Source: Chitinophagaceae bacterium
GTDB taxonomy: Bacteria; Bacteroidota; Bacteroidia; Chitinophagales; Chitinophagaceae
Length of the DNA stretch: 54,757 bases
Assembly: GCA_947447825.1 (NCBI GenBank)
Contig: CANFLL010000016.1
Span: forward strand, 1 to 54,757
Direction: 5' to 3'
The translations under genes and the position numbers were made by a program. Shown here one piece after another: positions 7,644-16,266 of the stretch (positions within the stretch are counted from its first letter, which is position 1; each line of letters starts with the position of its first letter). Under the pieces are notes generated by a model. The model ran no database searches and had not been told where the DNA came from. It saw only the letters and a list, made by a program, of their open reading frames with translations.

Positions 7644-7850
7644 ATGAATATTGTTCTTGCTAAGAACAATATTCATCTTGCTAAGAACAATATTCATCTT
7701 ACCAAGAACAATATTCGTTTTACCAAGAATGATATTCATCTCGCCAAGAACAATATTCATCTCGCCAAGAACAATATTCATCTTACCAAGAACAATATTC
7801 GTTTTACCAAGAATGATATTCGTTTTGCCAAGAATGATATTCAAATTGTC
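7644..7850. repeat. 21-bp tandem array with a hairpin cap at its left end
   Basis: Nine exact-length 21-bp units run from 7662 to 7850, each AAGAA-CA/TG-ATATTC followed by a short variable end. A single inverted copy at 7644-7658 pairs with the start of the first unit (7662-7676) to form a perfect 15-bp stem with a 3-nt loop. Across units 1-8 every difference is a transition, and positions 6-7 (CA or TG) change together. Because 21 is divisible by three the array is open in several frames and would read as heptapeptides such as N-N-I-H-L-A-K, but I do not regard it as coding. Confidence 0.9.
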
Positions 7851-7933
7851 TCATTTTACTAGATTTCCAAATAATAATCTTTCAGTAACACATCTCTTAA
7901 TCCTTTTTTATTAGCTTGCCCGCAAAATAGTTT

Positions 7934-9076
7934 ATGAAGATATACCTGTTACTACTGTTTGGTTGGTTGGTTTGCTTTAACGTTGTTGCACAGAAAAAAT
8001 ATGTGCAAACTATTGCTCCAAACATCAAGCAATTGAAGTTTTTGGGAGAGTATGATGTGCCGCATAATATGCAGTTTAAACGCACAACTATCGGTGGACT
8101 TTCTGGAATTGATTATGATGCGGAACACAATCTTTTTTATTCGATAAGTGATGACAAAAGCGAATTTAACCCAGCTCGTTTTTATACTTTAAAAATAAAC
8201 ATTTCTCCAAAAGGAATAGATACGGTTATTTTTTTGGATTTTATTTGCCTTTTACAACCCGATGGAAATGTATATCCTAATAAAAAAGAAAACCCTTTTC
8301 GCACACCAGATCCTGAGGCAATAAGGTATAATCCGAATAAGAAAAATTTAATTTGGACGAGTGAAGGGGAACGAGATTTAAGTATTTTTAGAGATGTTAT
8401 TGAAAATCCTGCTATCACAACAGTAACAGTTAAGGGGAGATACATTGACACATTTCCGCTGCCGGAACAAGTGGTGATACATAAAGAAGAAATTGGCCCA
8501 AGAAAGAATAGCGTTTTTGAGGGAGTAACCTTTGCTAATGACTACAAAGACGTTTTTGTGAATGTGGAAGAACCCCTCTATCAAGATGGTCCTCAAGCCG
8601 ATACTCAGGATGTGAACCCGATGATTAGAATTTTGAAATTTGATGCCGACACAAAGAAGAACACTGCACAATATGCTTACAAACTAGACCCAGTGGCTCA
8701 TGCACCTCTGCCGCTTACTTTTAAGATTAATGGCGTTTCGGATATTCTTTGGGCAGGAAAAGATAAATTATTGGTAATGGAACGTTCTTACTCAACTGGA
8801 AGATTGGCTTGTACGGTGAAGATTTATGAGGCAGATCTTAGTAAAGCCACTAACATTAAAGACAATCTTTCTCTGATTAAAGACAATAAATTTATACCAG
8901 CAACCAAACGATTAATAATTAATATGGATAACCTAGGTCGCTTTGTGGACAATGTGGAAGGAATGACCTTTGGTCCTACACTTCCAAATGGACACAAAAC
9001 TTTGATAACAATGGTTGACAATAACTTTATGGTTCTTGAAAAAACACAAGTGTTTTTGTTTGAAATAGTGGAATAG
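7934..9076 (+). CDS. Secreted esterase-like/phytase-like protein
   Basis: 380 residues with a clear signal peptide (about 1-19, ending V-V-A-Q). The rest matches the phytase-like domain family (PF13449, esterase-like activity of phytase): the G-G-L-S-G-I-D-Y-D opening, S-I-S-D-D, D-P-E-A-I-R, N-S-V-F-E-G-V-T-F and the final N-V-E-G-M-T-F are all characteristic of this beta-propeller family. It probably acts on phosphoesters in the periplasm or outside the cell, but the substrate is unproven. It converges on the SUI1-type gene, and the gap between them is almost wholly heptad repeats. Confidence 0.88.
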   Translation: MKIYLLLLFGWLVCFNVVAQKKYVQTIAPNIKQLKFLGEYDVPHNMQFKRTTIGGLSGIDYDAEHNLFYSISDDKSEFNPARFYTLKINISPKGIDTVIFLDFICLLQPDGNVYPNKKENPFRTPDPEAIRYNPNKKNLIWTSEGERDLSIFRDVIENPAITTVTVKGRYIDTFPLPEQVVIHKEEIGPRKNSVFEGVTFANDYKDVFVNVEEPLYQDGPQADTQDVNPMIRILKFDADTKKNTAQYAYKLDPVAHAPLPLTFKINGVSDILWAGKDKLLVMERSYSTGRLACTVKIYEADLSKATNIKDNLSLIKDNKFIPATKRLIINMDNLGRFVDNVEGMTFGPTLPNGHKTLITMVDNNFMVLEKTQVFLFEIVE

Positions 9077-9078
9077 AA

Positions 9079-9155
9079 GTTGTACGTTATACGTTATACG
9101 TTATAAGTTATATGTTTTAAGTTTTACGTAGAACGTATAACTTATAACGTATAAC
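9079..9155. repeat. GT-phased heptad array, 11 units, filling a convergent gap
   Basis: Eleven units in unbroken phase: GTTGTAC, GTTATAC twice, GTTATAA, GTTATAT, GTTTTAA, GTTTTAC, GTAGAAC, GTATAAC, TTATAAC, GTATAAC. It takes 77 of the 80 bp between two convergent genes and touches both stop codons. The left and right ends are reverse complements, so each gene sees GTTATAC-type heptads right after its stop on its own coding strand. Confidence 0.92.
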
Positions 9156-9156
9156 T

Positions 9157-9492
9157 CTATTTGCTATTCTTATATCCATTTGCCAGCAAGCATTTCAATA
9201 CCTTTTCCCGTTGATCGCCTTGAATTATTATCTCGCCATCTTTGGCAGAGCCACCTGTACCGCAATAGTTTTTTAGTTGCTTTCCCAAGGCCTGAAAATC
9301 ATCTTCGGTGCCGATGAATCCTGCCACTATTGTTGCTGCTTTTCCTGCACGGTGCTTCGTCTCCAATCGTAGCCTAAGTTTTTGTTGTGCCGGTGGAAGG
9401 GTTTCCTGTATTTCTTCGTTGTCCTCCAGTTTAAAGTTCGGGTCTGTGCTATACACTAAACCATTAGAGGAGGGTTTTATCTTTTTGCTCAT
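9157..9492 (-). CDS. SUI1/eIF1-family translation factor (YciH-like)
   Basis: 111 residues. The C-terminal SUI1 domain (about 38-108) shows L-R-L-R-L-E-T-K-H-R-A-G-K, the GTGGSAKDGEIIIQGDQREK loop and L-x-x-N-G-Y. Bacterial members (YciH) are related to eukaryotic eIF1 and affect start-codon fidelity in vitro; their physiological role is unclear. It is the first of three same-strand genes ending at its locus (nadC, Fic, SUI1 in transcription order), separated by short gaps made of heptads. Confidence 0.92.
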   Translation of the reverse strand: MSKKIKPSSNGLVYSTDPNFKLEDNEEIQETLPPAQQKLRLRLETKHRAGKAATIVAGFIGTEDDFQALGKQLKNYCGTGGSAKDGEIIIQGDQREKVLKCLLANGYKNSK

Positions 9493-9501
9493 GTTATTTT
9501 A

Positions 9502-9536
9502 GTTGAAAGTTAAAAGTCGAGAGTTGAAAGTTAAAC
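9502..9536. repeat. GT-phased heptad array, 5 units, overlapping the Fic stop
   Basis: GTTGAAA, GTTAAAA, GTCGAGA, GTTGAAA, GTTAAAC. The last unit contains the stop codon of the Fic gene (9531-9533), so the array has reached into the coding region and sets the protein's final residues. It takes up nearly all of the 38-bp gap to the SUI1-type gene. Confidence 0.85.
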
Positions 9537-10946
9537 GTATTGTTTTAGCTGTTCCATAAAATACTTAACCTCATTGGCTACGGCAGTGGTTAACTCTTCT
9601 TTTGATTTGTTTTGACCATAAACATCTTGTAAAACATCCGAATGTGCATTTTGACGTGTCACGTAATAATTAAATTCTTGAAAGCTTACCAAATAATTCA
9701 ATGAGATATTAGTTGGTATCTTTCTCTTTGTAAACCCATTAAAAAGAAAGTAAACTTTAAAGGAGGATAATGAATAAAGTACCTTGCTCTCAACAGTTAA
9801 AAATGGATTATTCATACTGCTATAGTTAGAAAAAAGAGAATCTAAGTCATGATTAATAAACCCATCACTTTCAAGTTCGAACTTAAAGTTATTGAAACCA
9901 TCGTTAAATTCCAATATTTTCTCTACTTCGACAAATAAATCGTCAAGATGCTTTAGCTTAACAATTAACATATTAAAGAAAGGAATGATTGTCTCCTTAA
10001 TAACTTTCTCTACATAGATAGCATCCTTTTTATGTTTCAATACATCTTCCCTCAAACTCTTCTTAAACAGAGCAATCTCTTTATCAATATCATCTTCTTC
10101 TTCAAAGCTTTCGCCTTTGGCAGCTTTAATGTAAATAGATAAGGAATGTTTCACCAAGTCGGCAATATATTCAGTTAGTGGAATCATTTCCCCCGCATCT
10201 GCCTGCCTCAACACTTGATAATATTCAGTCTTATTACCTTGTTTTACAACGATAGGCAAGTAATCATCTTGCATCAACATCAAGTTCATCAATAGCCTTC
10301 CCATCCGTCCATTGCCATCATCAAAAGGATGAATTGCCGTGAACTCATGGTGAAACAAAGCCGCTAATACCACAGGATGAATAGTTGGGTTATCCTTTGC
10401 CATATTGTACCATTCCATCAAATCGCCCATCAGCATGGGTACGTGTTCTGGGGAGGCATAATAATGTATTTCGCCAGTAGGCGTTTGTACATGATTAGGC
10501 GAGGTCTTATACTGCCCCACTTTTATTTCTTTCCTTGTTGGTAAACCCGCATCAGTAATAGCGTCTACAAAATAATTTTCTTTTAATGTAAGCGTATGGA
10601 GATTTCTAACTTCACTTTCATTCAGCGAATAATCTTTATCTTTTACCAAAGACAAAAGATAATTTATTGCTTCATCATGCCCTTTTATATCCAAATGATC
10701 TTTAAAGGGTTTGCCTTTAGCTGTTAATCCTTCTTTCAAAAAAGCAACTGTTTCTCCATAAGTAAGTTGGTTTCCCTCAATGGCATTGGAATGATAGTTC
10801 CAATCCAGCCGAAACTTCTGCATCACCCTTCCTTCCTTATCTGCCGAAAGGGGGCGCAATGCCATCACTTCTGCTTTTAGCCTATCTATCTCCGCTAAAA
10901 AAGGAAGTGTGCTTAATTTTTCTGCTGTATCAATTGATAGTGCCAT
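9531..10946 (-). CDS. Fic family protein with N-terminal autoinhibitory motif
   Basis: 471 residues. The Fic core motif HPFDDGNGRMGR (206-217) is intact with catalytic H206, so AMP transfer from ATP to hydroxyl side chains is expected. An inhibitory helix motif of the S/T-x-x-x-E-G/N type is present as SNAIEG (53-58), which places it among the class II proteins inhibited from their own N-terminus. The region after about 260 is charged and unusual, lacks the winged-helix domain often found at the C-terminus of such proteins, and may bind the target. The target is unknown; no toxin-antitoxin partner gene is next to it. Confidence 0.93.
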   Translation of the reverse strand: MALSIDTAEKLSTLPFLAEIDRLKAEVMALRPLSADKEGRVMQKFRLDWNYHSNAIEGNQLTYGETVAFLKEGLTAKGKPFKDHLDIKGHDEAINYLLSLVKDKDYSLNESEVRNLHTLTLKENYFVDAITDAGLPTRKEIKVGQYKTSPNHVQTPTGEIHYYASPEHVPMLMGDLMEWYNMAKDNPTIHPVVLAALFHHEFTAIHPFDDGNGRMGRLLMNLMLMQDDYLPIVVKQGNKTEYYQVLRQADAGEMIPLTEYIADLVKHSLSIYIKAAKGESFEEEDDIDKEIALFKKSLREDVLKHKKDAIYVEKVIKETIIPFFNMLIVKLKHLDDLFVEVEKILEFNDGFNNFKFELESDGFINHDLDSLFSNYSSMNNPFLTVESKVLYSLSSFKVYFLFNGFTKRKIPTNISLNYLVSFQEFNYYVTRQNAHSDVLQDVYGQNKSKEELTTAVANEVKYFMEQLKQYV

Positions 10947-10956
10947 TTGTAAATTA

Positions 10957-11005
10957 GTTGATAGTTGAAAGTCGAGAGTCGTAAGTCAAGAGTTAACCGT
11001 TTTGC
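10957..11005. repeat. GT-phased heptad array, 7 units, between Fic and nadC
   Basis: GTTGATA, GTTGAAA, GTCGAGA, GTCGTAA, GTCAAGA, GTTAACC, GTTTTGC. It starts 10 bp from the Fic start codon and ends 4 bp from the nadC stop. It shares the units GTTGAAA and GTCGAGA with the array at 9502. Confidence 0.85.
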
Positions 11006-11009
11006 CACT

Positions 11010-11873
11010 CTAGGTGTTGGGGATTATTACTGCTTTCAAGCTCAAATCCAAGCTTTGTGCCTGATGAATTAGTCCGCCTACACTTACATAATCTACGCCG
11101 GTTGCTGCAAAACTTTCTATTGTTTGTAGATTGATACCTCCACTAGCTTCTGTTTCGTATTCGCCTTTTATTATTTGCAATGCCTCGGTTATCTGTGCAG
11201 GGCTAAAGTTGTCGAGCATTATCCTGAAAACCTTTCCTTTTCCTATTCGGCACACTGTTTCAACATCTTGCAAGCTTCTTGTTTCAACTTCAATTTTTAA
11301 TGGAAGATTGTTTGTTTGTGTATAATCGAATGCCTTGTTGATGGCAGGTTCCAATCCTCCGGCATAGTCAATATGATTGTCTTTTAGCATCATCATATCA
11401 TACAAACCAAAGCGGTGATTAGTGCCTCCACCAATTCGCACCGCTTCTTTTTCAAGCAACCTAAAGTTGGGCGTTGTTTTTCTGGTGTCTAATAATTTAG
11501 TGGAATATCCTTGTAGTTTTTGGGTGTATTGATGCGTTAGTGTAGCAATGCCACTCATGCGTTGCATACAGTTTAGCACCAACCTTTCGCAAGTGAGGAT
11601 GGTATAGATTGTTGCAGAAATTTCGAAAGCAACTTCGCCATAAACCATCGAATCGCCATCGTTTTTGTAAGCAGTAAACACAGCCGAAGGTTCTACTCGT
11701 TCAAATATCATTTTGGCAACATCCATCCCTGCCAAAGTCCCATCTTGCTTAATTTTTAGTTCTGCCTTTCCCATTTTATCTTTGGGTATGCAACTCAAGG
11801 TGCTATGGTCGCCACTACCAATATCTTCTTTCAACGCAGCATCAATTAACTGATTAAATAGTTCGCTATTCAT
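11010..11873 (-). CDS. nadC: Nicotinate-nucleotide pyrophosphorylase (quinolinate phosphoribosyltransferase)
   Basis: 287 residues, standard NadC length. It makes nicotinate mononucleotide from quinolinate and PRPP in de novo NAD synthesis. Seen: the N-terminal A-L-K-E-D-I-G-S-G-D-H-S-T, the substrate region E-R-L-V-L-N-C-M-Q-R-M-S-G-I-A-T, then L-D-T-R-K-T-T-P, R-x-G-G-G-T-N-H-R-F-G-L-Y-D, the metal/phosphate-binding M-L-K-D-N-H-I, and the terminal E-A-S-G-G-I-N and V-D-Y-V-S-V-G. No nadA or nadB is nearby. It is the promoter-proximal gene of the nadC-Fic-SUI1 run. Confidence 0.96.
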   Translation of the reverse strand: MNSELFNQLIDAALKEDIGSGDHSTLSCIPKDKMGKAELKIKQDGTLAGMDVAKMIFERVEPSAVFTAYKNDGDSMVYGEVAFEISATIYTILTCERLVLNCMQRMSGIATLTHQYTQKLQGYSTKLLDTRKTTPNFRLLEKEAVRIGGGTNHRFGLYDMMMLKDNHIDYAGGLEPAINKAFDYTQTNNLPLKIEVETRSLQDVETVCRIGKGKVFRIMLDNFSPAQITEALQIIKGEYETEASGGINLQTIESFAATGVDYVSVGGLIHQAQSLDLSLKAVIIPNT

Positions 11874-12213
11874 ATTTGCAAAATAACAGGTTTTAGGAGT
11901 TTGTTCTTAATAGTCTATAATCAGTCGTAAGTAAATCTTTTATAAAAATAACTACCACAATTGATCTTTTGATAGAAAACTTTTACATACCCTATTTAGT
12001 TAATCGGTAGTGAAGAAATAGTCGAACATTATAATAGATGAAGAAAACAGAATGCAACGAAATAATATTATTCAATTGAAATATACTGAAAACAATACAT
12101 TCGCTAGTGAAACTTAATCTTAGATAAGATTTCATGCTGTAATCACTGGCTAATATTGAAAGCTACCGGGTTCATTGATAGTTAGCCATACTGAAACTAA
12201 ATAATAGAATTTT
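11874..12213. other. Gene-free stretch
   Basis: About 340 bp between the divergent nadC and Crp/Fnr genes. AT-rich; I see no repeat array, RNA gene or convincing ORF. It must hold both promoters, but no clean TAnnTTTG was located. Confidence 0.5.
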
Positions 12214-12720
12214 ATGAAAGAAATAATTGAACTTTCAGAAAAGAAAATAACCATTGAAAGAAACCAATATCTGAAAGTAAGTGGTAGTATTGACAGAAAT
12301 TTATATTACATAGAAAGTGGTAGTGTGAGGATTTTTGTTATTGACGAGGATGAAGAACAAATCATTAGGTTTGGTTATAAAGATAATTTAATAGTTGCTT
12401 TGGATTCATTTCTTACAGGAAGACCTTCTGAATTATTTATTCAAGCAATAAAAAAGACGACCATAAAGATTGTTACTAAACATGAGTTTGACAAATTTAT
12501 AGAAACAGACCCACATCATAAACTATGGGCTAGCATTCTAGAAAACTTGGTAATCCAACAGTTTGAAAGAGAAATTGATATACTTACAAATTCTCCAAAG
12601 GATAGATACGAAAGAGTTTTAAAACGAAGTCCTCAACTATTTCAGGAAATCCCTAACAAGTATATTGCTAATTATTTAAGAATGAGTGCCGAAACCTTAT
12701 CTCGCCTCAAAAAGTCTTGA
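12214..12720 (+). CDS. Crp/Fnr family transcriptional regulator
   Basis: 168 residues. An N-terminal cyclic-nucleotide-binding-like beta roll (about 10-110, with YYIESGSVRIFVIDEDEEQIIRFGY) is followed by a long helix and a short C-terminal helix-turn-helix (about 140-168, IANYLRMSAETLSRL). No Fnr-type cysteine cluster is visible, so it is unlikely to bind an iron-sulfur centre. It is somewhat shorter than E. coli Crp (210 residues), as is common in this Bacteroidota subgroup. A DinB-family gene follows 57 bp downstream and may be co-transcribed. Confidence 0.88.
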   Translation: MKEIIELSEKKITIERNQYLKVSGSIDRNLYYIESGSVRIFVIDEDEEQIIRFGYKDNLIVALDSFLTGRPSELFIQAIKKTTIKIVTKHEFDKFIETDPHHKLWASILENLVIQQFEREIDILTNSPKDRYERVLKRSPQLFQEIPNKYIANYLRMSAETLSRLKKS

Positions 12721-12776
12721 CATGAATCAAGGTTAATAACAAGCACAACTTAGAATTTTGCATCAAATTTATAATA

Positions 12777-13322
12777 GTGCAATCAGAGAAATTAATACTT
12801 ACGCTTTTAAAGCAAACTCAAGAAATATTAAATCAGGTAGAGAAATTAAAATCACTTGATTTAAATACATTGACAATTAAAGAAAATGAAAATACTTGGA
12901 GTATTTTGGAATGTGTAGAACATCTAAATTTATATGGCGACTTTTATCTTCCACAGATTGAATCTAAAATTAAAAATTCTACTATCAAATCAGATGTTGA
13001 CTTTAAAAGTAGTCTATTGGGTAATTACTTTGCAAAAAGCATGTTACCTAATGATAAGTTGAATAAAATGAAAACATTTAAAGATAAAAATCCAATAAAT
13101 GCAGCGCTTGACAAGACTGCTATTGACAAATTAATCAATCAACAAAATAAACTTTTAGAACTAATAAACCTATCAAAGTCTGTAAGTTTGAATAATGTGA
13201 AAATTAAAACATCAATTTCTAGTTTGATAAGAATTAATCTGGGAGACACCTTTCAGTTTTATATTAACCACATTATCAGACATTTGAAGCAAATTGACCG
13301 TATAAGAACTAAGATATATTAA
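12777..13322 (+). CDS. DinB family protein
   Basis: 181 residues, probably starting at GTG. Four-helix DinB/YfiT-like architecture: N-terminal helix, then E-N-T-W-S-I-L-E-C-V-E-H-L-N-L-Y (first metal-ligand histidine in E-H-L) and the C-terminal H-I-I-R-H-L-K-Q-I, which supplies the other histidines of the metal-binding triad. Relatives include thiol transferases using bacillithiol or mycothiol, but the activity cannot be assigned here. Placement right behind a Crp/Fnr-type regulator suggests joint control. Confidence 0.85.
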   Translation: MQSEKLILTLLKQTQEILNQVEKLKSLDLNTLTIKENENTWSILECVEHLNLYGDFYLPQIESKIKNSTIKSDVDFKSSLLGNYFAKSMLPNDKLNKMKTFKDKNPINAALDKTAIDKLINQQNKLLELINLSKSVSLNNVKIKTSISSLIRINLGDTFQFYINHIIRHLKQIDRIRTKIY

Positions 13323-13390
13323 TGTAGAGAAAGAATTGTATGTACCAATTAACCGTTCTTTATCTAATAGCGTTAAATAAAAAATGTGAT

Positions 13391-13499
13391 ATTACGCTCC
13401 ATCTCTGCGTTCGTAAATTCAAACTTATTTTATGACATTTATGATATTCACTCTGGGTTTCTCTTTGAAAACAACTTAGCGAACTCTGCGGAAATTTTT
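13391..13499. repeat. REP-like dispersed element, copy 1
   Basis: An intergenic stretch starting ATTACGCTCCATCTCTGCG and ending near GAACTCTGCGGAAA resembles in order and spacing the stretch at 31176-31276 (CGCCCATCTCTGCG ... GGACTTTGCAGTAAA). The ends are roughly complementary. It is a diverged non-coding dispersed repeat. Confidence 0.45.
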
Positions 13500-13573
13500 C
13501 TTTTCTCAATTATTTGTTATTAATGCTTTATCTCTTTAGCATACTTTTTATTAAGAAAATTCACCCCCACCAT

Positions 13574-16033
13574 TTACATCTTATTCCTAAGCCTATCAAT
13601 CGCCTTTTGTTTGTCCTTTTCGCTTATCCTGCTTTTCTGTACCATTCTGTTTAGCTGATAAGATATGGTTAGCCTATAGTTGCGGGTATTGGCAGAATTA
13701 TAGTTTTTTGTGCTAAAATTGGTGCCATAAGTATAGGTGGTGTACTCCTGCATACTGATTGGGTCAATTATGTTTATGCCAATGATGAGCCGCTTTTCGA
13801 AGAACTTCTTCTGTATCCCAAAGTTTAAATTCAGGTTGCTACGACTACGCCCCTGCGGATCGGCAAAGTTGCTAAACTTCGCATTTCCATCAATAGTTAT
13901 AAGGTTAGTTGGCATATAACTACAATTTAAACTGGTATAAAAGCTACTACCATCGCGGTATTTAAACAATTTTTTTTCTATTTCACTGTAGCTATTATAA
14001 GAATACCCCACACTGCTATTTACCCTAAAGCGTTTGGTAAACGTGTAACCACCCCAAGCACTAGCCTCATATTCTTGCCTACTTGCTATGTTTTGCCAAG
14101 TGGCTTGGGTTTTACCAGCATCAAGAAGGGTTCTTATCTGATAAAAAACATTCTTCACATTATTGTAACCAAGCGATGTGTTGATGTAATACTTGCCTTT
14201 CATCCAACTACAATTAAAATCGAAATTGTCTGCCGTAGAGGGCGATAAATAGGGGTTGCCAAACCTGATATTGTTATTGTCGCTGTAATCTATATTAGGA
14301 TTTAGCTGGCCTAAATTGGGACGATTAATGCTGCCTCTATACACAATTGCCATATTGAAGGCTTTACTAAACTCTTTGCGTACAGTAAGGTAATGCATCA
14401 TGTTCCAGTAATCATTACTATTATCGGCTACGTTACCTTTTTTGTAAATAAATGCGGTATGGGTTTCTTCAGCCTGCGTACCTACTATCAATCGTAGGTT
14501 TTGCAGAATGTTTATAGTGATGGCAGCACGAATTGTAGCAATGTTTTGATGAAACAGAAAGTCGTTACTCAGTAAGTCTTTCGTTTCAAACACACTATCT
14601 TGCTTATTAAAAAAGCTGGTGTTGAGTGTATTATGAAAAGTACCTAGCTGATAAGTGGCACCGGTAGAAAAGAATAGCTTTTTGCTAAAGGGTTTGTCAT
14701 AACCAACACGGATATTTAAAGTTTTATTGTATGAATCGAAGTATTGCGACTGTGTACTATCTCCCGTTGGACTATTAAAGGCATTTAGATATTGTTGGAA
14801 ATAATCTTTTCCATTATCGTTTTTGCCAATGCCAAAATTTACACTTGTTCTTAATACCTCGCCTATATTTTTACTCTTCCAAGTGTGAGAAATAGTCAAG
14901 TTATGGTTATAGCCAGTGCCATTACTTCCGTTATTTCTGTTGCTGATTTTGGTAACTTGTTGTAAACTATTCAGGTTAACATACTTTGTATTGGTTACGT
15001 TATCAAAGTAGTTAAGGTTGCCCTGATAGGTAATGTTTAGGGCATTTTGTTTATTAAATTCATAATCTACCTGACTACGTAATGAAGGTCTTGTATTTTT
15101 ATTTGTCCAGTCGTTATAAGTATTGTTATAGGTGGTGCCAGATTTGTACAAATTAGTTCTGTTAGAGTATCCATTACCAGAATAATTATTGGCAGAAACT
15201 CCTATAACATTATTTGTAGAGAAGCTTTTATCGCGATAACTTACATTGCCAGAAAAACTTTCTTCGCCTCTTGTACCCGCACTAACTGTTACTTTTCCGG
15301 TAAAACCAATCTTACCTTTTTTAGTGATAATATTTATAACGCCTCCTTGTTCGGTAGCGTATTGTGGCTCAGGATTGGTAATCAATTCGATTTTTTCAAT
15401 ACTACTGCCGGGCAAACTTTCCAATAAATCTTTAAGTTGATCGGCAGTTAGGTCGGTTGGTTTATCATCAATTAATATTTTAGGTTCTTTACCCTTTAAT
15501 AATATTTTGCCATTGGGATCATTGCTCACTAGGGGCATATTTTTCAATATCTCTGCCGTAGATGAGCCGTTACTCAATGCACTTTCGCCAACATTGTAAG
15601 TTATTTTGCCATCCTTATTTTCTATCAATGGTTTTTCAGAATACACGATAACCTCATTTAAATCGGTAGATGATTGTGTAATTTTTATATCTCCCAAGTT
15701 AAAGTCGGCACGTTCTGTACGAAGATAAATACTGTCAATAGTGGCACTTTTATACCCAATAGCTTTTATAATTAGTTTATAATAACCCAAAGGCAGTTTA
15801 TCTATTTCAAAAGCACCGTTCTTGTCGGTTACTTGAACATTTTTTCTAGCCGAATCAGTGCTCATCATTGCGGTCACTGTTACAAACTGTAAGGGTTTGG
15901 CAGTTGCAGCATCTAAAACATTGCCTATAAGCAACCCAATATCATGCTTACTAGGTTTAGATACTTCTGTTTGCGAAAAAACGTTTGCAGCATGCAATAC
16001 CATCAAAACAATAAATGCAATTGTATTTCTCAT
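13574..16033 (-). CDS. TonB-dependent-receptor-like outer membrane beta-barrel protein
   Basis: 819 residues with a signal peptide (about 1-20). An N-terminal carboxypeptidase-regulatory-like domain (about 32-115, LLIGNVLDAATAKPLQFVTV) precedes a plug-like domain (about 125-245, with S-T-A-E-I-L-K-N-M-P, I-L-I-D-D-K-P-T and Q-G-G-V-I-N-I-I-T-K-K) and a long beta barrel of the outer-membrane family 3 type (about 380-800). No SusD-like partner gene is adjacent, so it is not a standard SusCD pair. The substrate is unknown; related proteins are thought to take up siderophores, peptides or other small solutes. Confidence 0.9.
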   Translation of the reverse strand: MRNTIAFIVLMVLHAANVFSQTEVSKPSKHDIGLLIGNVLDAATAKPLQFVTVTAMMSTDSARKNVQVTDKNGAFEIDKLPLGYYKLIIKAIGYKSATIDSIYLRTERADFNLGDIKITQSSTDLNEVIVYSEKPLIENKDGKITYNVGESALSNGSSTAEILKNMPLVSNDPNGKILLKGKEPKILIDDKPTDLTADQLKDLLESLPGSSIEKIELITNPEPQYATEQGGVINIITKKGKIGFTGKVTVSAGTRGEESFSGNVSYRDKSFSTNNVIGVSANNYSGNGYSNRTNLYKSGTTYNNTYNDWTNKNTRPSLRSQVDYEFNKQNALNITYQGNLNYFDNVTNTKYVNLNSLQQVTKISNRNNGSNGTGYNHNLTISHTWKSKNIGEVLRTSVNFGIGKNDNGKDYFQQYLNAFNSPTGDSTQSQYFDSYNKTLNIRVGYDKPFSKKLFFSTGATYQLGTFHNTLNTSFFNKQDSVFETKDLLSNDFLFHQNIATIRAAITINILQNLRLIVGTQAEETHTAFIYKKGNVADNSNDYWNMMHYLTVRKEFSKAFNMAIVYRGSINRPNLGQLNPNIDYSDNNNIRFGNPYLSPSTADNFDFNCSWMKGKYYINTSLGYNNVKNVFYQIRTLLDAGKTQATWQNIASRQEYEASAWGGYTFTKRFRVNSSVGYSYNSYSEIEKKLFKYRDGSSFYTSLNCSYMPTNLITIDGNAKFSNFADPQGRSRSNLNLNFGIQKKFFEKRLIIGINIIDPISMQEYTTYTYGTNFSTKNYNSANTRNYRLTISYQLNRMVQKSRISEKDKQKAIDRLRNKM

Positions 16034-16266
16034 TTAATAAAAACGTAGGTTAGTTAAAGTTGCTTACTGTTGCTATCTGAAAGTGCTAGTAATGAGTTGT
16101 GCAAGGCGGTATGGTTTAATTAAGTGGTGAAAAAAGGGATGATTTTTATGGTCATTATGTTTACAGGCAAGTACCTGTTAAGTATGTAGAGGAATATAAG
16201 GCACTATTATTTCTGGTTACTTTCAAAAACTATAACATTAGCTATTTTACGAAACATATTTACCCT

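Noticed and set aside
7629-7914. Open frames of 71-87 codons on both strands with heptapeptide repeats
   Set aside because: A 21-bp period without stops keeps all frames open automatically. No signal for translation and no homology, so the array is reported as a repeat.
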